Shown here one piece after another: positions 12,660 to 23,300 of a stretch of DNA of 64,000 nucleotides. The stretch lies in contig CBDDEI010000002.1 of assembly GCA_965226775.1 (NCBI GenBank), positions 2,294,001 to 2,358,000 of the forward strand, read 5' to 3'. How positions within the stretch are numbered: the first letter of the stretch is position 1; the number at the start of each line of letters is the position of its first letter. A program made the position numbers and the translations under genes. Under the pieces are notes generated by a model, which saw only the letters and a program-made list of their open reading frames with translations, did no database searches and was not told the origin of the DNA. Source of the stretch: CBDDEI01 sp965226775. GTDB taxonomy: Bacteria > Chloroflexota > Dehalococcoidia > SHYD01.

Positions 12660-14600
12660 GTGGGACGTCGGAGCGAAGTATCCAACTCTACCTGGGCATC
12701 TGTGGCGGCGCTGCTGCTGGGCGCGCTGACGGTGATGTTTGGCCTCCAGCTTATGCGGATGCTCTTCGTGGGGATGGCAGTCTACCTGACTCAGGTCCAG
12801 GACATCAGCTCGATTTTGGTGGGCGTCATGGGTCTGGCCGTGTTCCTGTGCGGATTGCTGGAGCCCCTCGTGCGCCGAGTTCTCGGGTTCCGGAATGCCT
12901 TACCAATAGTCGTGGGCAGTCTGTCGCTGGTTTGGCTGGCCGAAAAGCTCGTCTTATCTCTTCCCGTGGACCTCGGCCTCTCCATCGCCGGTACGGTGCT
13001 GTTCCTGTGGTCCTTGCCGCTCCTGTTTCGGTCGCTCCGAACGCCGGGAGGCCACGGCAGCGCCGCTCATGCCGTGATCGCCTTCATGGTGGGCATTTCT
13101 GCCGATACCGCGGTCAAGGGCATCTTCGGCACCATCGACCTCTCGTGGGTGCAAGGAGTTGCGGGATACAGCGTCGTTTTTGGTTTGGTTGCCGCCCAAG
13201 GGTTCCTTCTGTGGCAATTCGCATCGCATAGGAGCCAAGAGCAGGAACAAGGGCCCGCTGCCTCAGCCATGTCCTATTTGGCCTTCGGTCCGGCGCTGGC
13301 ATTGCAGTTCCTACTGTTCCAGAACGTTGCCCAACAGACCGTGCTCATCGGCTGGCCGCAACCCGCGGTGTACGCCTGGATTCTTACAGCCAACCTCATT
13401 GGGGTTGCGATCGCTGTGGAGCTGACGAGATGGGGCAGACACCCATCCTGGCCAGTACTGGCGCTGATCGGAGGGCTGCTGATCGCGATGGTAGCAGTCG
13501 ATCAGTCTGGCTTGGCAGCGGCCCTAGTAGTGCTAGCCGGCCAGGTGGTCATTGCCGTCTCCCTGGTGTCCGTCGTCAAGGCGGCACGAGAACCCATCGT
13601 CGAACATTCGAACCGCGGTATTTCTATTTGGATGGGCGTTGGCATGGTAGTTATGCTGATGTTGCTCTTCATCTATTACGCAAGCTACGATACCAACGTC
13701 TTGGTGCCAAAGGAGGCCGTGCGTCCCCTAGCCGCACTGTTGATTGGTCTGGCGGCGCTTTGGGCCAGTTTAGCGAGCCACACTGTTGGAGCGCCGGTAA
13801 CCAGGGCGGCCAGCATCCCTGCACTGCTCCTGCTGTTACTCCCATTGGTCTCTCTGGCGATGTGGAAGGACGTGCAGCCGGCTCCGGGCGCAGGATTCCC
13901 TGTTAAGGTTATGTCCTACAACCTCCACCAGGGATTCGACGTCTATGGAAGCCACGGAATGGAGAACCTGGCCAGGGTCATAGAGGCCGAAGACCCGGAC
14001 ATCATCGCGTTGCAAGAGGTATCAAGAGGCTGGGTCGTCAACGGTTCTGTCGATATGCTGGTATGGCTCTCACAGCGTCTCGAAATGAACTACGCGTGGG
14101 GTCCGGCAGCAGATTCGGTGTGGGGCAACGCAGTCCTCAGCAAACGCCCGATTACCGGGTTCCAGAACCATGAGATGCCCAACAACGGCGTACTTCGCCT
14201 CGACCGGGCGTTCCTGGTAGCGGAGGTCGACGTGGGTGGCGGAGAGGCGCTTGAGGTAGTAGCTACTCACTTCCACAACGACGAGGACGACTCAGCGATC
14301 AGGGTGCCGCAGGCGCGGGCGGTACTGGAGGCTACCGGCAGCGACCGGGCTACCGTCTTGATTGGAGACTTCAACGCCCACCCCGATCACCCGGAGATGC
14401 TGCTGATTGCCGGCGCCGGCCTCAACGATACCTTCGTCGCTTCTGGAGCAACGGGGGACGGCTTTACCTTTCCCACCGACGCTCCCTGGCGCCGCATTGA
14501 TTACATTTGGGCCAGCCCCAACTTGAAGGCGCGAGACTTTTCTATCCCCAACAGCCTAGCCTCGGATCACTTCGCCGTGGCGGTAACGCTCTACCGGTAA
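12660..14600 (+). CDS. Polytopic membrane protein with C-terminal endonuclease/exonuclease/phosphatase (EEP) domain
   Basis: GTG start with GAGGGGGTGA just upstream. Residues 1 to ~410 are a run of about 12 hydrophobic segments. Residues ~419-646 form an EEP domain: MSYNLHQG, ALQEV, GDFNAHPDHP (~570) and SDHFAV (~637), so the metal-binding and catalytic residues are present. The EEP superfamily includes nucleases, sphingomyelinases and phosphoinositide phosphatases; the substrate cannot be told here. The orientation of the last membrane segment decides whether the domain faces the cytoplasm or outside. It stands alone between the block A terminator and a convergent ABC operon, and no frame defects are seen. 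Confidence 0.85.
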   Translation: MGRRSEVSNSTWASVAALLLGALTVMFGLQLMRMLFVGMAVYLTQVQDISSILVGVMGLAVFLCGLLEPLVRRVLGFRNALPIVVGSLSLVWLAEKLVLSLPVDLGLSIAGTVLFLWSLPLLFRSLRTPGGHGSAAHAVIAFMVGISADTAVKGIFGTIDLSWVQGVAGYSVVFGLVAAQGFLLWQFASHRSQEQEQGPAASAMSYLAFGPALALQFLLFQNVAQQTVLIGWPQPAVYAWILTANLIGVAIAVELTRWGRHPSWPVLALIGGLLIAMVAVDQSGLAAALVVLAGQVVIAVSLVSVVKAAREPIVEHSNRGISIWMGVGMVVMLMLLFIYYASYDTNVLVPKEAVRPLAALLIGLAALWASLASHTVGAPVTRAASIPALLLLLLPLVSLAMWKDVQPAPGAGFPVKVMSYNLHQGFDVYGSHGMENLARVIEAEDPDIIALQEVSRGWVVNGSVDMLVWLSQRLEMNYAWGPAADSVWGNAVLSKRPITGFQNHEMPNNGVLRLDRAFLVAEVDVGGGEALEVVATHFHNDEDDSAIRVPQARAVLEATGSDRATVLIGDFNAHPDHPEMLLIAGAGLNDTFVASGATGDGFTFPTDAPWRRIDYIWASPNLKARDFSIPNSLASDHFAVAVTLYR

Positions 14601-14784
14601 AGCTGCGCAATCTTGCGCCGGCTTGGCGCCGAGCAGACTTCGATGCTTTTCCCCAGCAGCCCGTAGTTTCTCTCGCAGTAGATCGGGATGTTAGGCGATT
14701 GATCTACTAAGGGGGTCGCCCCAAAATGCCCAAGTGCTGGGTAAAAGAGGTACTGGGCTCGACATACGAGGGGCTTTCTCTAAG

Positions 14785-14820
14785 CCACTGCCCCGCCTGT
14801 TAGAGCGGGGCAGTGGATTT
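14785..14820. terminator. Hairpin between convergent genes
   Basis: Perfect 12-bp stem CCACTGCCCCGC (14785-14796) with 14805-14816, 8-nt loop, followed by ATTTGTTA. It can serve both the EEP gene and the minus-strand ABC operon. The rest of 14601-14869 shows nothing else. Confidence 0.75.
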
Positions 14821-14869
14821 GTTATCCAGTAGTCTGGATATGTTCTAGCCGATATTAGGGGAGAAGGAG

Positions 14870-15889
14870 CTACTCCGTCGGCCAGCCGTCGGCGACTTCG
14901 TTGGCGCTTAGGGCGGCATTGATGGAGCTAGCAGCATCGTCGGTAACCCAGTTCGACCAGACGTTGGGCTGGGTCTTGAGCCACCAAAGAGCGGCGTCAT
15001 TCGCGCTCGCGTCCGGGTTGTCGTTTTGCCAGGCGGCGACTTCCTTATAGACGTCGATGTTGAAGCCCCACGCCTCAAGCATAGCTACGACTTCCGGAGC
15101 CCTCTCCGGTAGCTCTGGGTGCACCGCTATGAAGATCGTTGCATCTTCGTAGGCGCATGCCTTGGTGCTCTCCCAACACTCATCGCTATAAGCGGGCTCT
15201 TTGAGCCGCACCAGGTCCAGGAGCAGGGCTGGGTCGTTCGTGCCCCACTGATAGCCAAGCCAAGGCTCACCCTTTTCAAAGGCGCCGTACAGATCGGCGT
15301 TGGCCGCTGCCGAGTCCCCAGGGTTGAGCACATGAACGTAGTCGGTCAACCCGTAGCTCTCGATCTGCTTCGCGTTCACTTCTTCACATGCCCAGCCGAT
15401 TACGCAAGACACCATGCGCGCCTTGCCGTCGGTCTCTGCAGTCGCAAAGAGCTTCGCATACTTCTCTTCCTTCAGGTCTTCAACGCTGTCCAGATCGGGA
15501 TATTCCTTCTGCAGATAGGCAGGGATGGTGAAAGCCGACTGCCAGTCATTGCCCAGACTAGCGCCAAGGCGAACTACCTCCTTGGCGGCAAGGGCCTCCG
15601 CCCAAGCTTCGTCTTGGTTAGGCAGCCAGATCTCCATAGTTACGTGGGTGTCGCCCTTGCGCAAGCCCTGGAAGAGGGGTAGCGTTGCGCCGAATACCAC
15701 GTCCGTAGGGTAACCGTACCCCTTCTCTACGATGTACTGAGCAACGCGATTCTGGACTTGGGCGCTTGCCCAGTTCAGGTCGCTGAAGACTATAGGCTCC
15801 TTCGGCCCGGCAAGCATGTCGCAGGCGGAGAGGGCCATGGCGGCCACCATCACTACTACAAGGAGTAGTAGTCTGATCCTAGATATCAA
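14870..15889 (-). CDS. Glycine betaine/proline-type ABC transporter substrate-binding lipoprotein (OpuAC/ProX family)
   Basis: Binds a compatible solute at the cell surface for the permease encoded upstream. Start chosen as TTG at 15889: AGGAGG (15897-15902) lies 7 nt before it, and translation then begins directly with a lipoprotein signal (LISRIRLLLL...LSAC, Cys23). A longer frame to 15961 would add 24 residues ahead of the signal. The OpuAC fold is supported by VFSDLNWASAQ near the N terminus, EIWLPNQ, and the YQWGTNDPALLL segment; aromatic residues suit a cation-pi pocket. Last gene of a three-gene minus-strand operon. Confidence 0.88.
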   Translation of the reverse strand: MISRIRLLLLVVVMVAAMALSACDMLAGPKEPIVFSDLNWASAQVQNRVAQYIVEKGYGYPTDVVFGATLPLFQGLRKGDTHVTMEIWLPNQDEAWAEALAAKEVVRLGASLGNDWQSAFTIPAYLQKEYPDLDSVEDLKEEKYAKLFATAETDGKARMVSCVIGWACEEVNAKQIESYGLTDYVHVLNPGDSAAANADLYGAFEKGEPWLGYQWGTNDPALLLDLVRLKEPAYSDECWESTKACAYEDATIFIAVHPELPERAPEVVAMLEAWGFNIDVYKEVAAWQNDNPDASANDAALWWLKTQPNVWSNWVTDDAASSINAALSANEVADGWPTE

Positions 15890-16009
15890 TTGTGCACCTC
15901 CTGATTGTTTGTTGGCTGCAATGCCGGGTACTCTCCCATTCCGACGATTCGCGCCTGGCACGATTGTGGCACAAATATTGCGAGACGTACAGTCAAGCGA
16001 CGCCGGCGG

Positions 16010-17059
16010 TTAGCCCGCATTCGTTACTCTTCTTCCGCTCCTGGCCAAGGCCTGGGTCAAGCGGTCTATTATTATGGCGAGGAACACGATGGCAAGCCCC
16101 GCGATTGCCCCATTACCAGGCTGGTTCTTCTGCAGCGCCCGCAGTACGTTATCGCCCAGTCCACCCGCGGCCACCATGCTCGCAATGGTCACCATTGCCA
16201 GAGCCAGCATCGTAGTCTGGTTAATGCCGGCCATGATCGTGGGGAGAGCCATAGGTATCTGGACCTTGGACAGCACCTGCCAGTATGATGCCCCGAAGGA
16301 CCGGGCGGCTTCAACGGTCTCGGCGGAAACCTGGCGTAGCCCCAGGTTAGTCAGCCGTATCGTCGGCGCGACCGCGTAGATGATGGTGGCGAAGATGCCC
16401 GCCGGGTCCCCCAATCCAAAGAAGAGCACACCCGGCAGTAGGTAGACGAAACTGGGCATGGTCTGCATCGCGTCCAGGATGGGACGCAACACGTAGTCCG
16501 CCGTCTGGTTGCGAGCGGCCAAGACGCCCAGCGGAAGCCCGATCGACACTGCGACGACCACCGCCACTACCATGAGCGCTATGGTTTCTATCATGTTCTC
16601 CCAAAGGCCCATGAAGCCGATGAAGAGCAGGGCCAGGGCCGTGAAGATCAGCAGGCTCCATCGACCCGCCACAAAGGAAAGCAGCGCAAGGCCCACCACG
16701 ACGGCCGGCCAGGGCAGCCACTTCAAGGCCCTTTCGATATAGACCAGCGCATAGGTGACTGCCGTACTCGGGCCATCGAATAGCCAGGAGGCCTCCTTGG
16801 TAATCCAGTCCACCGAGTCGTCGATGGTTCTGCTGGCGACGTCTCGAATCGATCTATCAAGGGTAACTGGGCCGGATGTGATGGTGGCTACGGTAGTCGG
16901 GAAACCCATCTCCGGGCCCCAGAGCAAGATGCTCGCCACAAGGACGGCCACCACCACAATCAGCCCCGCTACCAAGCGGTAGATGGGCGAGCCAACTCCG
17001 GACGTGACCTGCTGTGCCCAGGTCTCGATACTGGATTGCGTATTCTGGGTTTCGGCCAT
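16010..17059 (-). CDS. Glycine betaine/proline-type ABC transporter permease (ProW/OpuAB family)
   Basis: ATG at 17059 preceded by AGGAGG with 6-nt spacing; an upstream start at 17143 would overlap the ATPase gene and lacks such a site. About 349 residues. Several N-terminal hydrophobic segments precede the binding-protein-dependent permease domain: GLPLGVLAARN, a PSFVYLLPGVLFFG stretch, and the EAA loop EAARSFGASYWQVLSKVQIP. Starts 11 bp after the ATPase stop. Confidence 0.9.
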   Translation of the reverse strand: MAETQNTQSSIETWAQQVTSGVGSPIYRLVAGLIVVVAVLVASILLWGPEMGFPTTVATITSGPVTLDRSIRDVASRTIDDSVDWITKEASWLFDGPSTAVTYALVYIERALKWLPWPAVVVGLALLSFVAGRWSLLIFTALALLFIGFMGLWENMIETIALMVVAVVVAVSIGLPLGVLAARNQTADYVLRPILDAMQTMPSFVYLLPGVLFFGLGDPAGIFATIIYAVAPTIRLTNLGLRQVSAETVEAARSFGASYWQVLSKVQIPMALPTIMAGINQTTMLALAMVTIASMVAAGGLGDNVLRALQKNQPGNGAIAGLAIVFLAIIIDRLTQALARSGRRVTNAG

Positions 17060-17069
17060 GCCAGACCTC

Positions 17070-18263
17070 CTAACTGCCATCGGCCATGCCTGTGAGCAGG
17101 ACGCCCCGGGGGATCTCCCCCAACAGGCTCCCGTTGTCGCCAACCACCGCTATCGGGAACTCAGTCTCGGCCGCTTTCGGGATTATAGACTCAATATAGT
17201 CATCAGGGTCTGTGGTCACCGCCTCGACGACCTGCGTGCCTTCCAACGATTCCTTCCCCTCTGAAACCAGGTCATTGGCCCGCTCCCGCGTGAGAATCCC
17301 CCGCAGGGTGGCGTCCCGCGCTAGCAGAAACACCGCGCCGACGTCGTGATTCAGCATGACGTGCAACGCCACACGGGGATTCTGCCATTCGTACACGACC
17401 ACGTTGGGCTCCCGCATGATCCCCTTAGCCCGGATTACCTTTGCCTTCGACACGTCTCTCACGAACTCGGTAACGTAGTCGTCGGTCGGCAGGGTTACAA
17501 CCTCCTCCGGCGAACCCTCTTGGATGATCTCCCCGTCACGCATGATAGCAATGCGATCGCCTATTTTGAGGGCTTCGTTTAAGTCGTGCGTGATGAACAC
17601 AATGGTCTTTTGAAGCTCCGACTGAATGGAGACGAGCTCATCCTGCATCTCCCTACGTATGAGCGGGTCCAAGCCGCTGAACGGCTCGTCCATGAGTATC
17701 ACGTCGGAGTCCACGGCCAGCGCCCTTGCCAGGCCGACTCGCTGCTGCATCCCGCCGCTCATCTCACTCGGATAGTAGGTCTCCCAGCCCTTAAGTCCCA
17801 CGGTCTCAATGGCCTTCTCAGCGGCCTTGTACCTCTCCGCCTTGTCCATGCCCTGAATCTCTAGGCCGTATGCCACGTTATCCAATACGTGACGGTGAGG
17901 GAGAAGACCAAAGTGTTGGAAAACCATGGCGACCTTGGTCCGGCGGAACTGCATCAGCTGCGCCGGTGAGTATGTGCAGATATCCTCGCCGTCGAAGCGT
18001 ATCTGCCCGCTCGTAGCTTCCATGAGCCGGGTGAGACAGCGCACCAGGGTCGACTTGCCGCTGCCGGACAACCCCATGACGACGAATATCTGCCCGGCGT
18101 CCACCTGGAACGATATGTTCCGTAGTCCCACCACTACGCCCAGATGCTCCTGGAGCTCTGTGCGGCTCATCTCTAGGTACTCCGGCTGGAAGACCCGCTC
18201 CGGCTTGTCGCCGAAGACCTTCCATACGTCGTTGACCTCAATCCGTCGCTCTGGCTCATTCAT
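17070..18263 (-). CDS. Glycine betaine/proline-type ABC transporter ATPase with CBS domains (ProV/OpuAA family)
   Basis: First gene of the operon; ATG at 18263 with GAGGAG upstream. 397 residues: Walker A GLSGSGKS (64-71), signature SGGMQQRVGLARAL, Walker B VILMDEP, and the ProV-style N terminus with PERVFQPEYL. The C-terminal ~110 residues are a CBS pair, which in OpuA senses ionic strength. Together the three genes form an osmoprotectant importer. Confidence 0.92.
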   Translation of the reverse strand: MNEPERRIEVNDVWKVFGDKPERVFQPEYLEMSRTELQEHLGVVVGLRNISFQVDAGQIFVVMGLSGSGKSTLVRCLTRLMEATSGQIRFDGEDICTYSPAQLMQFRRTKVAMVFQHFGLLPHRHVLDNVAYGLEIQGMDKAERYKAAEKAIETVGLKGWETYYPSEMSGGMQQRVGLARALAVDSDVILMDEPFSGLDPLIRREMQDELVSIQSELQKTIVFITHDLNEALKIGDRIAIMRDGEIIQEGSPEEVVTLPTDDYVTEFVRDVSKAKVIRAKGIMREPNVVVYEWQNPRVALHVMLNHDVGAVFLLARDATLRGILTRERANDLVSEGKESLEGTQVVEAVTTDPDDYIESIIPKAAETEFPIAVVGDNGSLLGEIPRGVLLTGMADGS

Positions 18264-18639
18264 GTTGTCAACATCTCCTCTGGGCAGCCATTCACGCCAA
18301 CCAGTTCTCTCACCTGCACCTCAGCTGGGTGCACACTATCCTATCAAAACTGCGGCAGCAATGGCTTCAAGCTTTTCGTTTAGGCTGCTTGACCTACGTC
18401 GTGTTGGCGCAGCTAGTATACTTCTTCTACCAGAACCCAGGAAGTGGCGGAAGAGTGGCGTCTGGCTGTCTGGTCAGGCTGCCCCGGCGGGCAGCAGCAT
18501 CGGTTCATCCGCCGTGTGCTGAGCGCCGACATAGAATTGCGGCATGAGGTTTCGGCCCTAGACTACCCGTGGACTGCGCATCTTTGTCGCCCAAGCCTTA
18601 ACTCACCCTACCGCCTAACCCGACGCCGCACCGCGGGAA
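18264..18639. other. Intergenic region upstream of ABC operon
   Basis: About 375 bp between the ATPase start and the readable end of the pseudogene. It should hold the operon promoter on the minus strand, but I see no convincing -35/-10 pair. No supported gene. Confidence 0.5.
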
Positions 18640-20184
18640 CCCGTAAAAGCTTTTTCAATGAGGGCCAAGCTCTTATCTACGCGCCAGGCTTTGTTAAATC
18701 CGATTACATTTCATTGAGCCCGGAGTACGAATAGCCTGCAAGATGGGATCTCGAAGCCCTCGAAGAACCAACTTCGAAAGGTCCATAAAGGCTTGTGCCC
18801 ATTCGTCGCGGCTGCCCGTTCGAGGAGGCCCCAGGGCGCGTTCAAGAACGTTTCTTCACGAAGCTTCCACCAGTTACATTAGACTCAGACCACTGTCGCA
18901 TATCAACAGAATGTCCTCCAAAGGGTGGGTTATTTCTGTCCATTCGCCTCTGGTCGAAGAGCGCGCGTTCGGAAATCTCCGCTTTGGGTTTCTCATTGAA
19001 GCTCTTCCAGTACAGTTGTTCCTGATAAGGAAGGGCTCCTAGCATATGTAGGTATGGACTTGGCCGGCTTCGTTGATATCGTAAGTCTTCAACTCCCAGC
19101 CGCCTCCTCTTACGATCGGTGTTCTTCGTTGATCGTGTACTTTTCTCTGTCAGCCTTGTATTTCGAGGACAGAACCTGCGGGTCGCGGAAAAATGCCGGG
19201 GATACCTCGTGGAAGCGAATTCCTTGGTGCGTCAAAATAACTGGTCGTGACTGCTGGATTGGTCGATATACTCGCTACGCGTTTGTTGCGCCAATCCCGC
19301 GCTATGAATTCACAATACTCACGGTCTTTGCGTAGCAGTCCTTCCATCTTTGATTGATGAGAATATCATGCTCTTTAGATGGCGTGGGGCGAATGATTCG
19401 CACGCCGCGGGTATACGCTGCTTTCTCGGCATCGACCTTTTGCCGGTAGAAAAAATCTTCGCTCTCCCTAACCACATTTTCAGGGCCATCAGGCCATTGG
19501 ATGAATTCAGAATGCCGCAATAACGCGAAGTCGAACATACGGATCAATACTGAAGTTCGAGGCGGCGAGATACTGCTCCCAGGAAGCTCCTCGCGCTTGA
19601 ACGACACGAGTGCCACGTCTCCCTTTTTTTCTTTTGACGTGATAGAACTACTGGCTATGAAGTCCCCGAGCTCGTCGAAGCGGCAATAAGCGTGCAGTTC
19701 TGGACGCCAGTGAAGCGACCCTGATAGATGAGAATACTCCTGCAGAATTTCAAAATGCACCCTATCGCTTCCACGTAAACCTTCGAACTCACGGCCAAAT
19801 ACGAGCAGTCGCGCATCCTGCAGTGCCTTGGAACCCCAAATTGGGCCGTCTCTTTCAATCCAAACATCGTCTCTCCCTCCACCCCAAGTGTAGCTCGCGC
19901 AAGAAGAGTATGGATTACCGTTCCAATGTAGCAAGTCATCCTGGACAACCTAACCTGACCAAAGGCTATCTTCACTTACGACGACTTCATTGATGAATGT
20001 ATAATCTCCAGACTTCCCTTCTAGATGATGGAACTCGTCATCGTCGTCGGTGTCACGTAGCAAGCCTCATGTGTTCGCCAGCCCTTGATCCAAGCTGCAT
20101 GTGCCTGGCAGAATTATCTTGGGCGGAGTGTCGAGCCTGGCGATGCGCTCGAGCAACTTATGCCGTGGTCGGATAGCTTGGCAT
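18640..20184 (-). pseudogene. Decayed gene for a conserved hypothetical protein of a recurrent environmental-bacterial family
   Basis: Joining frames on the minus strand gives one continuous protein. It starts at ATG 20184 (GGAGG 8 nt upstream), runs through HKLLERIARLDTPPKIILPG, YTFINEVVVSEDSLWSG, a long piece from 19934 to ~19330 (LLHWNGNPYSS...), then EVSPAFFRDPQVLSSKYKAD, GGGWELKTYDINEAGQVHTY, ALPYQEQLYWKSFNEKPKAE, SRDEWAQAFMDLSKLV and DKSLALIEKAF. I recall the ELKTYDIN...QLYWKSFNE signature from uncharacterised bacterial proteins. Frame changes occur near 20145, 20070, 19330, 19115, 19045 and 18960, with an in-frame TAG near 19950 and further stops near 18860-18890. Function unknown. Base composition is lower in GC than neighbours. 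Confidence 0.7.
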
Positions 20185-20356
20185 GACATTGACCTCCATT
20201 CCGCTTAGCGATACGACTAATAGTGATTCTAAGTTTGGTCTAAACGTTCTGTGATTATCCAGTATAGCTAATCCCCCACATATTAGGGATCCCCTTCGGG
20301 AGGCTGGCTGCGGCACCATCGCCGACGTTGGAAACGGGGGCTAGTGTGAGCACGCA

Positions 20357-23300
20357 ATGCAGACGCTAAATGGGCAATTGGTCTACTCGGCGACGGACCT
20401 CGTGGGCTTCCTCGAGTGCCGGCATCTCGCCAACCTTGAGCGAGCGGCCACGGAAGGTCACATCAAGAGGCCTGTGCGGAACGACCCCGTGCTAGACCGG
20501 ATCGCCCAAAAAGGGCAGGATCACGAAGCCCGTTTCCTCGCGGACCTGGCTGTCGACGGCGTCACCGTCGAGGAAATCAAGCCGGCCGGGAATACTTCTC
20601 CAGCAGCGCGCATTAAGAGCGGGCGTGAGGCCACGTTGCAGGCGCTACAATCGGGGGTAGACGTTGTCTACCAGGCAACCTTCTTCGATGGCCGCCGGCT
20701 TGGTTACGCCGACTTCCTGCGCAGGGTGGAGCGTCCCAGCAACCTGGGTGCGTGGAGCTACGAAGTCTGGGACACAAAGCTGGCCCGGCACGCCAAGGCC
20801 TCTGCGGTGCTGCAACTCTGCATGTACTCGGAGATGCTGACTGCACTCCAGGGCGTTGCGCCCGAGCGGATGCACCTGGCGCTCGGCGGTGTGCAGCGTG
20901 AGACGGTCTCGTTTCGTGTGGCCGACTACGCTGCGTACTACCGCTCGGTGGCGCGGGACTTCGAGCAACACTTGGGCGCCGCGGAACCCTCCTTCCCGGT
21001 GGCAACGACGCCTGAGCCCGTGGAACACTGCGACATCTGCCGCTGGAGTCTGGATTGCAAGGCACAGTGGCGACGGGATGACGATCTGGCGCTCGTTGCG
21101 AACCTGAGTGCTCGCCAACGGCGCGCCTTGCACACAAAAGACGTTACTACGAGGACCGCGCTCGCAGAACTGTCGCTCCCACTCCCCGAACCTCTGGACG
21201 GCGCGGGACGGGATGCGCTGGCACGCATCCAGGCGCAGGCAAATATCCAGGTGCGGGGCGAACGGCAGCGGCAGATCATCTCCGAGCGCATCCCCCAGGC
21301 CCGTGACCGCGAGGGCATGCTTGACGCTGACCAGGGATTGCTGATACTCCCTGAGCCATCTCCCGGCGACCTCTTCTTTGATATTGAGGGCGACCCATTC
21401 TATGGGTCCACTGAGGCGGACGGCATCGACTATCTGTTTGGCTTTATCGAACCTGGCCACTTGGATGACGCGGGGAATCCGACATTCCAAGCGCTATGGG
21501 CCATCGAAGACGGCAGCGTATCAGGCGGGGCCGAACGCCGGATGTTCGAGGCTTTTATCGACCGCGTCATGGAGGGGTTGGCTGCCGACCCCAAAATGCA
21601 CGTTTACCACTACGCACCGTATGAACCCACTGCGGTGAAGCGGCTGGCCGGCCGTTATGGTACCCGAGAAACGGAAGTGGACCAACTGCTCCGCGGCGGC
21701 GTCTTCGTCGACCTTTATCGCGCCGTGCGCCAGGGCATCCGTGCCTCGGTGGAAAGCTACTCTATCAAGAAACTAGAGCCGCTCTATGGCTTTAAGCGAG
21801 TAATCGACCTGCGTGACGCCGGCGACAGCATCGTCCAGTTCGAGACGTGGCTGGAGCTCGGGGACGGCCAGGAGCGCGACGAAGTACTGCGGGAGATAGA
21901 AGGCTACAACCGTGACGACTGCGTTTCTACCCTGCTCCTCCGCAACTGGCTAGAGGACCAGCGAGCCGCGCTTGAAGGTGAGCTGGGCGAGACGCTGCCG
22001 CGAGGACGTGTGAAGGAGCCGGAAGAGACTGAGGATAGCGAGGCCCTGAAGGAAATAAAGCAAAAGGTAGAGCAGCTGACGGCCGGTGTTCCCGATAACC
22101 TGGAAAGTGCGACCGAAGAGCAGCGGGGGCGATGGCTCTTGGCGCAAATGCTTCTGTGGCACCGCCGGGAGGCAAAATCTATCTGGTGGCGGTATTTCCT
22201 CCTGAAGAACGAGCTAACCGACGAAGAGCGTCTAGGAGAGCCCGATGCCTTAAGCGGCCTAGTCTTTAAGGACTCCTGGCCCGATCCGAAGCCTAGGGCC
22301 AGTTCTACCATCTATCGTTTCAGCTTCCCACCCCAGGAGCACAAGATCAGCGTCGGTGACTCGCTCCGTGATCCTGTGACCGACATGCCCGCTGGCACAG
22401 TGGCGTCTCTAGACGACGAAGCATGCGTGCTGGAATTGAGGCTTGGGACAAAAAACCCGCCGCCAATAGCCGCCACCTCGCTCATCCAGATGCCTTTCAT
22501 GCGTCTCTCGCCTAGGCCGGAAAGCCTCCAGCGTCTAGCAGACTGGGTGATCGAGAACGGCTGTGACGCAGACGGCGATTTCAGGGCAGCGCGTGACCTA
22601 CTCATGCGCCGCCTGCCGCGTGTTAGCGGTTCGCCGGAGGGAGTCGCACTCCAGCAAGGCGAAAGCCCGCAGCATGCGGCGCGGCGGCTCGTCCTTGCCC
22701 TCGACCACAGCTACCTTGCACTTCAGGGACCGCCGGGTTCCGGCAAGAGCTCGGTTGGAGCAGAGATGATTGTGGACTTGGTTGCGGCCGGGAAGCGTGT
22801 CGGAGTCACGGCCAACAGCCACAAAGTCATTGGCGAGCTACTGGATAAAGTGGACAAAGAAGCCCAGAAACGAGCCGTTCCCTTGCGCATCGGCCAGCGG
22901 ACCGACGAAGAGCCAACCTTCCCCAAAGCAGTTCGATTAAAGTCGACTGCTGACGCACAGCAGCAGCTGGCTAACGGAACCCTCAAGGTAGTAGGCGGCA
23001 CCAGCTGGCTCTGGGCGGCCGAGGCGATGATCCGCAGCGTCGATGTGCTCTTTATCGACGAGGCGGGCCAGATGTCCCTTGCGGACGCACTCGCGGCGGC
23101 GCCTTGCGCGGCGAACCTTGTGCTCCTTGGGGACCCGCAGCAGCTGGACCAGCCACTCCAGGGTATCCACCCGCCGGGGGCCGAGCGTTCGGCATTGGCG
23201 CACGTCCTCAACGGCGAAAGCGTGATGCCGGATCATCTTGGCATCTTCCTCGATGGCACCTGGCGCTTGCATCCCACAATCAGCGCCTACACCTCTGAGG

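Noticed and set aside
18329..18734. Short plus-strand frames upstream of the ABC operon
   Set aside because: No ribosome binding site or recognisable domain; the 18640-18734 part lies antisense to the pseudogene.
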